Positions 31,860 through 43,717 of a stretch of 64,000 nt of DNA are shown here, in pieces. The position numbers were made by a program, and so were the translations under genes. Position 1 is the first letter of the stretch; each line of letters begins with the position of its first letter. The DNA comes from Palaemon carinicauda (taxonomy: Eukaryota > Arthropoda > Malacostraca > Decapoda > Palaemonidae): positions 33,760,202 through 33,824,201 of the forward strand of contig NC_090766.1 of assembly GCF_036898095.1 (NCBI RefSeq), written 5' to 3'. The notes under the pieces were generated by a model that was not told where the DNA came from, made no database searches, and was given only the letters and a program-made list of their open reading frames with translations.

Positions 31860-31943
31860 CTATTCTATTGCCCGCCATATGACACTTTCACCATATGATA
31901 CCAACTCCGGAACGGATTAATGTCGTATGGCGGAGGCCTACTG
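31860..31943. repeat. Right terminal inverted repeat of the Tigger element
   Basis: CCGGAACGGATTAATGTCGT and then ATGGCGGAGGCCTACTGTA has the typical form of a Tigger/pogo end, CAGTAGGCC reading inward on the other strand. No matching left end was found between 29193 and 29740, so the element is probably truncated there. Confidence 0.6.
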
Positions 31944-32538
31944 TATTTAGTACATTTTTGGATTTAATGTATACAATTTGTGTTTTCCATTTAAAATGTG
32001 TCAAACATTAAAGTGAAAATTTGCACTGGCTCAAGGTGAATATATTTGTTTCACGATTCTGGTTAAAAATTGCAGTAGAGCATTTTATTCAATTTATATT
32101 TCTATACAAAATGACTTCCTTTGTCCTTGCTACTGAAACCTGGAAACCTGCTACAACAGAAATGCACCAGGGTAAAAACCTGCTGTTACACTATAAAGTT
32201 AAATTTAATGGAAGGCAAAGAACAAGGAGGACTGGTGCTGTGAGGCCATTCAGTACTTAAAGCGACTCGAGGTAAACCTTAAAGCTATACTATGAAGTAT
32301 AAATAAAGAGGTTGGACAGCAAGATGGAAGAAAGGAAGTGGGAACAGACACAAGGTAAAAGGACATACAGTAGAGCAATGTAGCTAGGGACTGAAGGAAC
32401 TGCAAAGATCCTATAGTAATGCCTAAAGAACACAACATGAGGTACACTGAAGGGACTATCCCTCTATTGCCGAGCATCGAGAGGGAAACGGCAATCCACC
32501 AACATATGGTCTTTTGCCTAGGGATAAAAAATACAAAG

Positions 32539-32705
32539 GTTTTCTAAAACAACCTAAAGGCCTCCAATACGACCCTTAACCTTCGTAAATGTTCTTCTGT
32601 CAAACTTTGGGGATCTAGTAAACAAAAGTTCTCTAAAACCAACTACAAGCCCTAATTACAACCGTTAATCTTTGTAAAAGTCTTCCTATCAACCTTTGTA
32701 CTTAT
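32539..32705. repeat. 87-bp tandem duplication
   Basis: AAAGGTTTTCTAAAACAACC and onward at 32539 repeats in diverged form from 32626 (AAAAGTTCTCTAAAACCAAC). Unclassified. Confidence 0.5.
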
Positions 32706-33352
32706 GAGATTAGCTTCTTTTTACTGTGCTTCGAAATAGCAGTCTTAAAAAACTACCCTTTTAACCAGACCTACACCAAGGTAATTATGCCTCTCTAGTT
32801 TTCTTAATGATAAAAAAACTATGTATTTCAATATGAACAGTGATAAAGCTCAAGATTACCACCGAAACGTGAAGATATACTGCTTTAAACCACGGGCCAT
32901 CTTTTCTATCTTTTCCAGAGAAAGAATAAAAAGGTCACAAATTTTGATAGAAATTTGTATTTTTCTTAGTGTTACAAACCTGATCGATTCAGAGTGAGCT
33001 GGAGTCAGTCATTAAAACACATTTTGAGTGAAGCGAAAAATCTATTTTTGGGTGAGATAGCCATGTCGTCCTGATGGAAGGTTCCTTTAGTAGATTCCTA
33101 AGGGTATATATGACTACAGTGGATATTCCCAAAGAATTAAACTAAAGGTTTCCAGAATTCTAACTTCTGGCGCGAGTACACTTAAGGTTGTCCTTTAGGA
33201 TATCGCATAATAACAGGGGACGTATTCTTGACACGCCACATAGCTATCTGCACTCCACATAGCGTTTACGCTTCGAGGGGGAAGTTGGTGGCAAGATATG
33301 GGAGGAGCCGTTACAAAGTTCTCCTCGTCCGTTACTGTTATGGGTACTCGGA

Positions 33353-33387
33353 TGACGTCATAAGCAACGCCATCTTGGCTGACGTCA
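33353..33387. promoter_or_regulatory. CRE / YY1-like / CRE cluster in D1 low-end arm
   Basis: TGACGTCA at 33353-33360 and 33380-33387 flank GCCATCTTGG (33369-33378). This is the mirror copy of the cluster at 41452-41486. Confidence 0.6.
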
Positions 33388-33496
33388 TCACCGCCCGCAA
33401 ACTCCATTCCTTTTAGTGTTAAGACCAGCCCCCATGATATAGTAAGATCGGGAGGGGGCCTGCTAAGGCCTAATAGAGAATACAGTAATGGGCGGG

Positions 33497-33590
33497 TCCA
33501 TCAGGACGACATGGCTATCTCACCCAAAAATAGATTTTTCGCTTCGCTCAAAATCCATTTTTTGGGCTCAGCCCATGTCGTCCTGATGGA
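33497..33590. repeat. D1 internal complementary region (fused termini)
   Basis: CCATCAGGACGACATGGC through TTCGCTCAAAAT is complementary to 33021-33077. TTTTTTGGGCTCAG and then CCATGTCGTCCTGATGGA is complementary to the end at 41772. Confidence 0.88.
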
Positions 33591-34402
33591 AGTGTACCAG
33601 AGCATTAATGTATCATGTATTTTTTCCCTTAGTAGTGCCTTCGACTTCTAGACAATATTCCTTTGGTCTAATGACCCAAGAGACCTGTGACATTACCAGT
33701 ATGTGTCACTTCAGTTAAGCACGTACTGTACTATGTTACCGCTTCCCGCCCCCCACCAGGGATGAGTCCTATTGGACTTGTGGAAAGTCTCTTAGTTGCA
33801 TGATAAATGGAACTCACCCAGCATCAAGAAGTACCTGCCGGTCCCGGAGCAAGGTAATAGGTAAGGTAAGTATGACGTGTTGGAACAAATTACCTCGGGC
33901 TAGATGAGTTTGTTTAAGCAGAAGAACGATAGAATTCTATTGTTCAATTATCTTATACAGATTAGAGGGATAGTAAAACTCTCAAACAGTTTTTTCTTAC
34001 AATGTTAGGGCAAAATAAGACGCACGAAAACTGTAGATTAATTTATTAGCAATAAATGAGAATTAACATACATAAAAAATAAATGTAAATTTGTAATTAG
34101 TGTAAATCAGTTACATAGACTTGGGACATTAGTAGAAATGGTTGTGGTATCTGAAAAGGAAAACTTGCCATCACACATGTCAATTCCGTAGGAATTGTAA
34201 TGTCTTTCTGAAAATGTCTTAGATACACTTCATGTTTGAGAACACGTGGCACAAGTGTTTAGACTATGTGACTTCACCTTAGTATATTTAGAACAGTCCG
34301 TAATGTCACCACGGTGACACAATTTTCACTATGTTGCGCACTAATGTCAACACAGACACCCTTAGAGTTAGAGTCCCATATAACTCACTGTTCTTCGCAG
34401 CA

Positions 34403-35830
34403 CTAAGCGGCAGGTTTTAGCACACTACCTGAAGCTACCACAAAGTATTTAACTTCTTGCACCTGCTTCACATAGTGTTTAAAGAACACTCTCAATGACT
34501 TCCATCCTGTGAATGAGCGAAGACTCTCGAAGTCCATCGACTGGAAGAAATTCAAGGAAGAGGCGACTTTCCTCGGATCGTGACCTGCAGGTGTACTGTC
34601 AGGATCCGCTCTGCAAATGAAGTAGGTGATCTTCGCCCTTAGTTGTTTAAGTGACAAGTCGGAACCCGATGTTTCTCCTTTAAAGAGCTGTCCTCCACCG
34701 AAGTCTGAAGTTCTTCGAAGATAGACCTTTAGACTCTCCACTGGACACAGGGAGATATCTTCCTTCAGAAGGCAGATTCTCCAGGGACCCCATCTCTTAG
34801 TGGGTAGCTCGTTCTTGGCGAGAAACGTTGGGTCAGGAAAGAGGGTGAGTTCGCCTGTTTCTGCGAACTGGATATGGTCTGCTTCCCTTGATAATGCCAC
34901 AATTTCACTGACTCTAGCCCCCAAGGCTAGAGCAAACAAGAACATCACTTTCCGAGTCAAATCTTTCAGAGGGCAAGTCTCATTGTCCAAACCTGAGGCA
35001 AAATGTAGCACCTTGTCAAGAGACCAGGAGATGGGTCTCGGAGGGGCTGCAGGTCTGAGTCTAGCGCATGCCCTCGGCAACTTGTTGAAGATTTCGCTAG
35101 ATAGGTCTATTTGGAAGGCGTATAGTAAGGGTCTTGTCAGGGCCGATTTGCAAGTGGAAATCGTGTTGGCTGCTAAGCCTTGTCCATGAAGGTGAATGAA
35201 GAATGACAAACAAAAATCCATTGATATTTCCTTAGGATTTCTCGCCTTGACAAAGGCCACCCATTTCTTCCAAGATGACTCATATTGCCTTCTGGTAGAT
35301 TTTGTTTTATATTTCTCTAAGAAGTCTAACCTTTCCTTTGAGATCCCAAACCTCTTCTTGACGGCTAGAGAGAAAATCATGAGATGAAGGTCTCGGGTTT
35401 TCTGTGATGAAGCGAAGACAGTCGACTTCTGAACTTGTTGGGACAGAACTGGGTCCAGCAGGGGAATTAGCTTGGGTTGTAACACCAGGATCATCAATGG
35501 GAACCAGTTGCTCCGGGGCCACTTGGGAGCCACTAGGGCCGCTATTCCTTGGAAGGATCTCAGCTTGGTGAGGACTTTTAGCAGAAGGCTGGGTGGAGGG
35601 AACAGGTAAATCTTGGTCCATCTGTTCCCATCCAGGGACATGGCGTCCACTGCTTCCGCTCGAGGGTCCTCGTATGGGGCCACGTAGCGAGGAAGTTTCT
35701 TGTTGTCGCTCGTTGCAAAGAGGTCGATCTGCAGTTCCGGGACTTTTTGGGAGATGAAGGAGAATGAGTCGGCGTCTAGGGACCATCTTGACCCTATTGG
35801 GGCTGTCCTGGATAGAGCATCCGCCGTCAC
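34403..35830 (-). CDS. D1 RNase H C-terminal part and tyrosine recombinase
   Basis: 475 residues. The first 120 or so are the end of the RNase H/connection region typical of DIRS (LQIDLFATSDNKKLPRYVAP, ALVAPKWPRSNWFPL). The rest is a phage-integrase-type recombinase with a SAM-like N-terminal domain (STRRQYESSWKKWVAFVKAR). The catalytic residues are recognisable: Arg in ALGARVSEIVAL, His and Arg in GHDPRKVASS, and the candidate nucleophile Tyr in VFFKHYVKQV. DIRS recombinases insert the circular cDNA intermediate. The start codon shown is only the first Met of the open frame, because the true frame continues from RNase H upstream. Uninterrupted over this length, so possibly recently active. 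Confidence 0.88.
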   Translation of the reverse strand: MTADALSRTAPIGSRWSLDADSFSFISQKVPELQIDLFATSDNKKLPRYVAPYEDPRAEAVDAMSLDGNRWTKIYLFPPPSLLLKVLTKLRSFQGIAALVAPKWPRSNWFPLMILVLQPKLIPLLDPVLSQQVQKSTVFASSQKTRDLHLMIFSLAVKKRFGISKERLDFLEKYKTKSTRRQYESSWKKWVAFVKARNPKEISMDFCLSFFIHLHGQGLAANTISTCKSALTRPLLYAFQIDLSSEIFNKLPRACARLRPAAPPRPISWSLDKVLHFASGLDNETCPLKDLTRKVMFLFALALGARVSEIVALSREADHIQFAETGELTLFPDPTFLAKNELPTKRWGPWRICLLKEDISLCPVESLKVYLRRTSDFGGGQLFKGETSGSDLSLKQLRAKITYFICRADPDSTPAGHDPRKVASSLNFFQSMDFESLRSFTGWKSLRVFFKHYVKQVQEVKYFVVASGSVLKPAA

Positions 35831-35839
35831 GTTGCAGAA

Positions 35840-36430
35840 TCCTTAGAGGTGAACTGCTGAGATGTGCCATCTTTTCTTTGCCGCCAGGCGGAAGATGGGC
35901 AACAACACTTGGTTGAGTTGGGGCGATCTTGAGCCCTGACAATTGAGACATCTGACCACTACGTCACTGTCCAAGGTCAGTCGGATGTGGACTCAGGGAC
36001 GTGGGGACAGCCTCTTCAGGGTGAGAAAGACTGCCATGGCCTCCAAGATGTTGATGTGAAACGTCTTGAATAGGGGAGACCATGTTCCTTGAACTTGGCG
36101 TTGATGGGAGTGACCCCCTCATCCTTCTAGCGATGCGTCCATATGTATGACGACCGAGGGTGGAGGTAGTTGTAGAGGTACCGACCTCTTGAGCTTCTTG
36201 GCCTCCGACCATGGCTTTAGGAGTGATCGTAGCCGAGTCGGCAGAGGTCTCTTGAGATCTCTTCGAGCGTTTGATGCGTATCTTCTCCAGACTCTCAATG
36301 TATCTTTTAGCTGTGCTCTTAGCACTGGGTCTGTCACTGAAGCGAACTGGAGGGAGCCGAGCACCCGTTCCTGTTGTCGTCTTGAAATTCGTTTGGATTT
36401 GAGAAGTCTCTTGACAGACCTCGCTATTTC
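35840..36430 (-). pseudogene. D1 RNase H domain (frame-broken)
   Basis: The frame 36364-36119 ends in PPPSVVIHMDASLEG, the beginning of the RNase H core with its first Asp (VIHMDAS), and then stops. The continuation lies in other frames (35964-36494, 35307-35951). At least two frameshifts separate it from the RT and YR frames. Confidence 0.75.
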
Positions 36431-36439
36431 CTTTCTCTT

Positions 36440-37200
36440 CTATAGCGGAATAGAAAGACGGTGTGACTGGAGGTCCCAATGGATGCCTAGCCATTGGAAC
36501 TTCTGAGCTGGAGAAAGTCGAGACTTTTTGGTGTTAATCTTGAAGCCCAGATGTTCCAAGAACTGGATCATCTTCATGGAAGGTTGCATGCATTCCTCTT
36601 CTGATGCTGCCCACACCAGCCAATCGTCCAGGTAAGCCATCACCTGGATGCCTTGCAGGCGTAGTTGTTGAACGATTGTCTCTGCGAGCTTCGTGAAGAT
36701 CCTTGGGGCTATGTTTAGCCCAAAGGGCATGTCACTGAAGAAGTACTGTCTTCTTTGAAGCCTGAATCCTAGGAAGGAGGTGGTCTGGCGATTCATTGGA
36801 CTGTGCCAGTAGGCGTCCGCCATGTCTATCGAGACTGTATATACCTTTTGAGGTAGTAGGGCTCGTATGTGCTGAAGAGTCAGCATTTTGAACTTTTCGT
36901 TCACGATGAACTTGTTGAGAGGGGACAAGTCCAGAATGACTCTGAGTTTGTCAGAGTCCTTCTTGGGAACACAGAATAGTCTTCTTTGGAACCTGATGGA
37001 CTTTACCCTCTTGATCACCTTCTTGTTCTAGAGTTCTTGGACATACTCTTCCAGAACGGGGGTGGAGTGTTGGAAGAATCGGTGGAAAACTGGTGGTGGT
37101 GTTCTCCAGCTCCAGCCTAGTCCGTTCTTGATGATGCTGTGAGCCCAGGGATCGAAGGTCAAACGATCCTGTAAGAGGCGGAGTCTTCCTCCCACTGGGA
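36440..37200 (-). CDS. D1 reverse transcriptase
   Basis: DIRS-type RT palm in order: CVPKKDSDKLRVILDLSPLN, VYTVSIDMADAYWHSPM, FSDMPFGLNIAPRIFTKLAE and the catalytic box VMAYLDDWLVWA (YLDD). It ends with the thumb LEHLGFKINTKKSRL. Upstream to 37200 the frame continues (HSIIKNGLGWSWRTPPPVFH) but contains a TAG just before NKKVIKRVKS near 37031. Synthesises element cDNA; probably expressed as a polyprotein with RNase H. Confidence 0.88.
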
Positions 37201-37205
37201 GAATC

Positions 37206-39115
37206 TCACTGCTTCTGGTTTTCGGAGGGCTTACCTCCTCGACTGCCTGCTCCCCTGCCTCCTCTCCCTCTGGAGGGACGTCTAGAGGAGTCTCTACCGG
37301 TGCCTTTACCTTTGGGACGAAAGGTAGTCGACTGCCTCTCGTAGGCGGGTGTGAAGGCTGGTGACTGAGTCACCACCGGCTGGGGTACCAATTGGAAGGT
37401 TTGTTGGGGCTGTGCCACCAACTGGGGAGCAGCGGTCGCAAGAAGCTGATGTTTAGCCTGACAAGGCTGTGACTTTGGTCTCTTGGACTTCTCCTTCAGT
37501 TTGGGGGCACTCATCCAGAGAAGATTTCCTTTTTGATGACATGCCCCACTTTTGGAGAAGGTTCCTGTTCTCCGTGGCGGCCTTGTCAACAATCTCCTTA
37601 ACCAAATCATTGGGGAAGAGATCTTTTCCCCAAATGTTGGAGGAAATCAGCTTCCTTGGTTCGTGTTTGACCGCCGCTGACGCAAACACAAACTCTCTGC
37701 AGGCCCTCCGTTCTCTGATGAAGAAGCTATAGAAGTCCTTCGTCAGGGTCGCTCGGTGGGTCTTGGCTAAGACCATGAAGACACCTGGGGTCGTATGTTC
37801 CCCAGCCATTGTCTCCATTATCACTTGGAGGGAAAGAGAAGTGGCCAGCCTCTCTTTCGTATCCTGCTCTCGACGAAGGAGATACTCAGAGAGCTTGGGG
37901 AGGTTCTCACTGAACTGTTGTCCAGCGATGTCGGCCTCTTTCTACTGGATGTCCTTCCAGTTCTTGTCGTGGGGAGGTAAGGTGAGGGAGAGGAGCATAC
38001 ATTCCTCCAATACAGGGCAGGGTTTCCCTTCCTCCACCACCTTAAGCACTGCCAGGAGAGACTTCTCTGCGAAGGGGAAGAAAGGACGAGTATTTCTTGC
38101 TAAGGGCCGGCACCTTAGAGTTGGTGTAGCCCTTGTCCTTCAAGCAACCGGCTAGCAGGGATTGAGCCTTTGCATGGTCAAACACGATGACCTCCTTCAG
38201 CTCAGTTTCGTCCTTCGAAACGGGTTCTGATCTGAGGCAGATAAAGCAGTCTGGGTACGCCTCAAAGCTAGGCCAGAATTCCACCTCTTCAAGGGGGACA
38301 GCGCCTAGCTTGTCGTTGACTACAATCCTACCGCTTGTGATGGGCATGTACTCAGCATGCCTCCGTGGGTTGGTCACAGAGCAGGTAGGAAGTCCTTGAT
38401 GTTCAGCCTCCTCTGAGGCTCGCGTTGCTTCATCCAGCTAAGGATTTCCTTCTTGAAATCCTCATCCCTCCTGCGGCACCTCTCCTCGAGGATCACCATC
38501 ATGGCCTGAAAGTTGTCCATGGGATCGTCCGTTCTTGTGGGCATAGGAGTGGACGATGTAAAGGGAGCTGGTTCCGAGATGACTACGGAGGCTACGGAGG
38601 GCGCAGCGGTGCCCTCTTCTTCGGAGTCAAGAGCCGTCATAGGTTCCTCGTCTTGACCCTCGGCCATCAGGGTCCTCTCGGTGGTGTCCGACACCTCCGA
38701 CATCCTGTCATCGTCGAGATGGACGTCTTGAAGTGCGTCCGAAACGTCTGGGTCGACCGTCAGCTGGACGTAAGGGATCTCGGGTTAGGGGATGACAGCA
38801 TCCGCAGATGCTTTAGGGAAGAGCATAGCTCTCATCTTCTTGCTGGGAAGATAAGGCCCCGTGGCGTTCTTTTGGAAACCACGCACCCACTTGCGCAGTT
38901 CCTCTCAAGCGATGTCCCTTGACTTCGCAGACTTGGGAGTCTCAAATGCCTTGTTGAGCAAGTCATTGTAAGTCCTGCATACCTGCGGGTCCCAGTACCT
39001 CAGAGATCCCTGGGTGACGGAGCAGCTGGCGTGGGTTCGGCACGCAAGGTGGCCGTAGAAATCACGGCGCCGAACGCTGCAGAAGGCGCGCTCTCACACC
39101 AGATGAACTCCTCCT
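37206..39115 (-). pseudogene. D1 gag-like region (frame-broken)
   Basis: Four frames make a gag-like protein. 38703-38374 is acidic then basic (MDNFQAMMVILEERCRRRDE). 38377-38042 contains EYMPITSGRIVVNDKLGAV and CFICLRSEPVSKDE. 37824-37453 has FVFASAAVKHEPRKL. 37610-37206 ends in a Gln/Pro then Arg/Gly-rich nucleic-acid-binding tail (SRRPSRGRGGRGAGSRGG). The frames adjoin in order, so a few indels inactivated one long ORF. No Cys-His zinc knuckle is seen, consistent with DIRS gag. Confidence 0.65.
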
Positions 39116-39119
39116 GTAA

Positions 39120-41420
39120 AGAAAGAAAGGGTACATGAGTACAGTATGCGGGAGTCTATAATGTTGGACTTAGAATAATCTTAGATTAATCTTAATGTAA
39201 TCTTAATTATAATATAAGATTCCTTTCCAAGTGTAAGCTTAAGATAGGTAAGCTGGAAATGAAACAGGAAAGACACATACTTGCGAACCTCGCCCAGCCA
39301 ATTGCCGTGACCCTTCTCCACTACCAATTCTAGGGCTTCCGTCCAGGTAGGCCCTAAGGAGAAAACTAGCCTGTAGGGATAGAGTAGCGTAAGTAGCACT
39401 TCCTCCGAAGGATTAGTAGTGGTGAAAGGGGAGAGCCGATGATCAATCGCCATAAAGAAAAGGGGGGAATATTAATCCCAAATTCGAGTAGGTCCCGGCA
39501 AGGGACTGCGCATGGATGCACAGAGTATGCTAGAAAATTATCTATTGCATAACTATACACCATAGTTTTCTGTCTAGGGTAGGTACTATACCACAGATGT
39601 ACTGGCTACTGTATACAGCCATACAACAGACACTGCCGGCAGGGTTAGTGCAAGAGGACGGTCCACTGTCGTAATATGAAAATAGGTGGAGCCGGTGGTC
39701 TGCCGTGTTGCCGGAGGCACGCCAGCCACTAGCGGACCGCCGGTTGCCGGCAGGCAATCAGCTGAAGGTACACCTACCCTGTCATCCTTCCATGTGACTG
39801 GGAGGAGACCTAGGCTACACTGTCGGCTGTTACCGGCAGAGTCGTGCGACAGTGGGCCGGCACTAGATTGGAGAGAGAGAGAAAGCAGTGAAGGAAGGGG
39901 AGGGGAGGGCGGCAGCTCACTACCCTAACCTCGCCTTCCTCGAGGAGGGTTCAAATGGAAGGAAGAGCATATGATCAGGCTTCCATCCAGCCGTAGCTCC
40001 GCCGTCTGTCGGCTAGGGCTGCGGGTAGCGATCCAAGGGAGGACCGAAGAACGCTCTAAGACAACAGGGAGGTCTCCCGCCGGCAGAAGGACCTGCCGCC
40101 ATGCTATCCAATAGCAGTATCAGGCAAGGGAAGCTGAACGGCTTGGCCCAGCAGGCGAAAGGACCGGGCCGACCCCACAACCCATCGGCACTCGGTGAGT
40201 TGTAGGACGGTGGACAGGGGTGTGATGGCTAGGCCACCACCAAAGGACAGAGGGGGGGAGGGGAAAGGGTCCTGTGTAGGGATGAAGGGGTTGGTGTAAG
40301 CCTTCCCCATCTCCCTAATAGGGGACTCTCTGGTACCACCCCAGGCATAGGGAGAGTTCATTCTCCAGCCTAGGGTGGGTTAGTACAGTAAGGGAACGGT
40401 ATTGATAGGCGGTCCCAAACTATAAAGAAACAGAATCCTTAAGCCTGCCTAACCTAGGCTAGCGAATGCATATCTCCTAGCCTAGGGTAGGCAAGTGCAG
40501 GACAAGTCGCTAGGCCACAGGGAGGAAGGGTCTCTTAACCCTTCCAGGTGTGGTGTAGGGAGGGGGTAGAGGCCCCCCCATTTTGCCGTCCAGCGGGGAC
40601 CAATAGGAGAGTTCATTCACCTAATGGGGCAGCTGGGGGTAAACAACAGGTACTCTGGGGTTCTGACCCGAACTTAAAGTTCATGTACTATGGCTCTGGG
40701 AAGGGAAAGAAAATCCTAGCCTAACCTTACCAGAATCACAATTCAAGAAAAGGAGGGCTAGGATGTAGCCTAGGCTACCTCAGAGGGAAGAAGAGATTAC
40801 CTTATATGTAAAGGTAACCAGGGAGGTGCGAAAGTATACAAAAGCCCCTAAGCTGTTAGGTTAGGGGCAGGGGAATCGAATACCTTAATCATCAAAACCC
40901 CTTATAAACTCTCTAGAAGGAGGAAAAACCCATGTGCAATCACTGAATCTTATATGTATAATTGCATAATATCTTCATTTAATAAAATAACACCAGGAAC
41001 ACATATTATATCATGCATGAAAGTAAACTAAAGCTCCTAGGCTAGCATCTCTAGCATCATAAATTCGCCTACCTACACTCGCCGAAATTAAGGAATACTA
41101 TCGGCATATAACTAATTCCTAACAATGAAGACTGAATAACTAATACTGATAATTAGTTAAGAAACCGGGACAGTCGTTCTGGCTAACTAAATAAAGCATG
41201 CGATGAGAACGACAGCGTCAGAGACGCCTCCAGTTAGGCAATAGCTCCGCCACAAAACACAGTATTTTACGATAGAAAAGCGTTACTTTACAGCCAGAGC
41301 TAATTTATACAGTATAAGAATTAAATAATCAACTTTCCAGAGACAGAAGAAGCTGAAGATTGTGACATGGCTGCAGTAAATAGCGAAATAACTGGGAAAA
41401 ACACCTGGTCAAACAAGCTA
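39120..41420 (-). other. D1 leader region, no gene
   Basis: Between gag and the high-coordinate arm. A GC-rich portion (39600-40700) carries repeated GCCGGCAG-type words. The remainder is AT-rich. Open frames are short and have no recognised domain. Confidence 0.5.
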
Positions 41421-41424
41421 CTAC

Positions 41425-41755
41425 AAAAGGAATGGAGTTCGCAGGCGGTGATGACGTCAGCCAAGATGGCGTCGCTTATGACGTCATCCGAGTACCCATA
41501 ACAGTAACAAAGGAAGAGAACTTTGTAACGGCTCCTCCCATATCTTGCCACCAACTTTCCCCTCGAAGCCTAAACGCTACGTGGCATGTCAAAAATACGT
41601 CCCGTTATTATACGATACCCTAAAGGACAACCTTAAGGGTACTCGCGCCAGAAGTTAGAATTCTGGAAACCGTCAGTTTAATTCTCTGGGAATATCCACT
41701 GTAGTCATATATACCCTTAGGAAGCTACTAAAGGAACCTTCCATCAGGACGACAT
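41425..41755 (-). promoter_or_regulatory. D1 upstream inverted arm with CRE / YY1-like / CRE promoter cluster
   Basis: This arm is upstream of the minus-strand genes. It contains two perfect TGACGTCA sites (41452-41459 and 41479-41486) flanking CCAAGATGGCG (41461-41471). The same cluster is present in the opposite arm. CRE (CREB/ATF) and CCAAGATGGC (YY1) are well-known promoter words, so the element probably starts transcription here. Confidence 0.55.
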
Positions 41756-41772
41756 GGCCTGAGCCCAAAAAG

Positions 41773-42513
41773 TTGGATAACATGTGGTTATGCAGCTGGT
41801 GAGGGTGCAGGGCTACTCAGCCAAAGAGCCTTCACTTTTAACCTTTCAACCCAGGATTGGGAGGGATGATGTGGAGGGAAGTGAGATTAAAAGACTCCAT
41901 GGCTAGGAAAAATACAAATTACTTTAAAATTTTGTGATTTATTGCTACGCAGCATAAAAACCTAATCCTTTAAATAGGGAGACTCACTGCCTGATGGGTT
42001 GGAAGCCCCATGGAACCCAAACTGGAAGATTTATTTTCTTCCCTGGAAGTGATCACCGCTTGATCTGTGGAGAAACAAAGCGATGACCCCAGCAATATCC
42101 TACTTAACTTTAATAAGGAATAAAGGTTAATAGGACCTTTGTTGTAAATAAAAGCATAAATCTGATCAAACTGAAGATCCCCTTTCCCCAACGGGGATGC
42201 CATAGCCAAAATTGGTACAGCGTTCACCCTTCCCATGGCAAACAAGAACTTGCTTCCTTTCTCATCTCAACAACCACCATTCATTTGCTGAAAAGAGAAA
42301 AAAAAATAAAAAATTTTGACAGGGGCTTTTGTATAAGCATACGCAACAGCGGCTGAATCAAAAGTGAAGGGTCTCCAGCTGGAAGGGGCGGGGCTACTCG
42401 CTACACACCCTCACCAATTGAATAACAACTTATTGTTCAACTCCAGCTCACTCTGAATCAATACCCTAACCAAAGGATGAGGGTTTGTATACCACATAGG
42501 AACAATGACAATT
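41773..42513. repeat. High-coordinate part of D5 with its junction region
   Basis: Contains the fused-termini region around 41905-41990 and the inverted arm 42340-42513. A relative of 41975-42045 is found at 7530-7600. Confidence 0.6.
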
Positions 42514-43711
42514 TCAACAAATTATATAAAAAGGCAAAAAGTAAACTAGTATTTTTATTTCTAAGCAAAATATATTATTTTCCTATTTTCCTATTAGAAA
42601 TTTAAGTGTCATATAGATAAATTATATACAGTAGCTAATTTTCTATTTTCTTATTAGAAATTTAAGCATCACATACATAAAATATATAGTTAATTTTCTA
42701 TGTACAAATATACCAAGCTCTGAGCTTATATCTAATTGCATTGTATTTGCAGTATGACAATTAATTATGCAATCTATACCTTACCATCAGTTATACTTTT
42801 TTTACACCATTTAATTTAATCACTGTATGTTTAAAAACATATCTCAAATACGTGTATAACTTAATCTATAACAGAACTCCGATCAATGAAAGAGAAGATA
42901 CTAAAATATATTTGAAACCTAGATCCTAAGCAGTTTGTTTTCAAAAAATGCATTTATCTATACATATCAAAATGCAGATTAGAAACTCCACACTACCACA
43001 AAAAAAATCATCAGTCTTTAAATAACATTTAAAGATTAATTTGCCGCTATTTTTGTCTTTACGTTGACTGCATATAGTGTCATTGTCAATGCTGCCTGAC
43101 ACCTGATTGATGTAATTTCTCAAAACTAGTAACAAGGGGAATGAAGTTATAAGTAAACAAAATGTGCTTTTAGTTTGTGCTAGTAACTATAACAAGTTAT
43201 GCACAAATAATGAAGCTATTCAATTTCGTACGGTACTCTGATTTGAAAATATTGCTGTTTTAAATTTGCTTAGAACATTACATCTTATCAACAATAAATT
43301 CAAAATGGCACCTCAACTCATATACTATGTTTCCTTTCATAGAATTTGATACTTGGAGTGTATTAAATGCGGCAACCTTTAAATATTAATTTCATTTTTA
43401 CTTTATAGTTACAATAATGTAAAAATCCCCTAAGACTTTGTGAACCTCAATATTGATACAGTAACTCTAAGTAAATTAAATAATGAGTGTCCAAAATGCA
43501 TACAATCATACTTCCCTTTCAAAATTATGAAAAAAAAAAAACCAGGAGGTCAACTTACAAACATTTGCAAATAAAAATTCAACTGAAGTAATAAATTTCA
43601 GATACTGTATCAAAAGTTTGTATACTGTAATAAAGATAAAGAAATGCTGTAATAAAACAATAACATATAATTTAATACAGTAACCAAAGTGACATTTGTA
43701 ATAACCTGATA
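42514..43711. other. 3' flank of the acyl-CoA dehydrogenase gene
   Basis: Very AT-rich, no gene or element recognised. A short duplicated word set (CTATTTTC-TATTAGAAATTTAAG) occurs at 42585-42615 and 42645-42670. Confidence 0.5.
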
Positions 43712-43717
43712 TTTATT
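43712..43717 (-). terminator. Candidate poly(A) signal of the acyl-CoA dehydrogenase gene
   Basis: AATAAA on the minus strand about 210 nt beyond the TAA at 43926-43928. Other A-rich options exist, so the choice is tentative. Confidence 0.4.

Larger units (their letters stand above)
33021..41772 (-). mobile_element. DIRS-like element D1 (8.75 kb)
   Basis: Inverted terminal arms of about 350 bp lie at 33059-33420 and 41425-41755. The internal complementary region at 33497-33590 holds the reverse complements of the left end (to about 33554) and right end fused together. On the minus strand the order is leader, gag (37206-39115), RT (36440-37200), RNase H (35840-36430) and RNase H end plus YR (34403-35830). 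Gag and RNase H are frame-broken. RT and YR palms are largely open. D1 is inserted into the left arm of the small element D5, so it is younger than D5. Confidence 0.9.
32936..42513. mobile_element. Small non-autonomous DIRS-like element D5, split by D1
   Basis: Without the nested D1 this element is only about 0.83 kb. The left terminus CACAAATTTTGATAGAAATT (32936) is complementary to 41908-41940. That stretch is followed directly by TTTATTGCTACGCAGCATAA, which resembles the complement of the right end near 42480-42513. A pair of inverted arms (GATTCAGAGTGAGCTGGAGT against its complement at 42440-42460) completes the ITR-junction-ITR plan. Between them only a 91-residue minus-strand frame (42245-41970) of unknown nature exists. 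It has no RT, RNase H or recombinase. Confidence 0.65.

Noticed and set aside
33195..33416. Paired ORFs (MEFAGGDDVSQDGVAYD and similar) present at 33 kb and 41 kb
   Set aside because: They lie in the inverted arms of D1 and appear twice only because the arms are copies. The sequence there is promoter-like, not coding.
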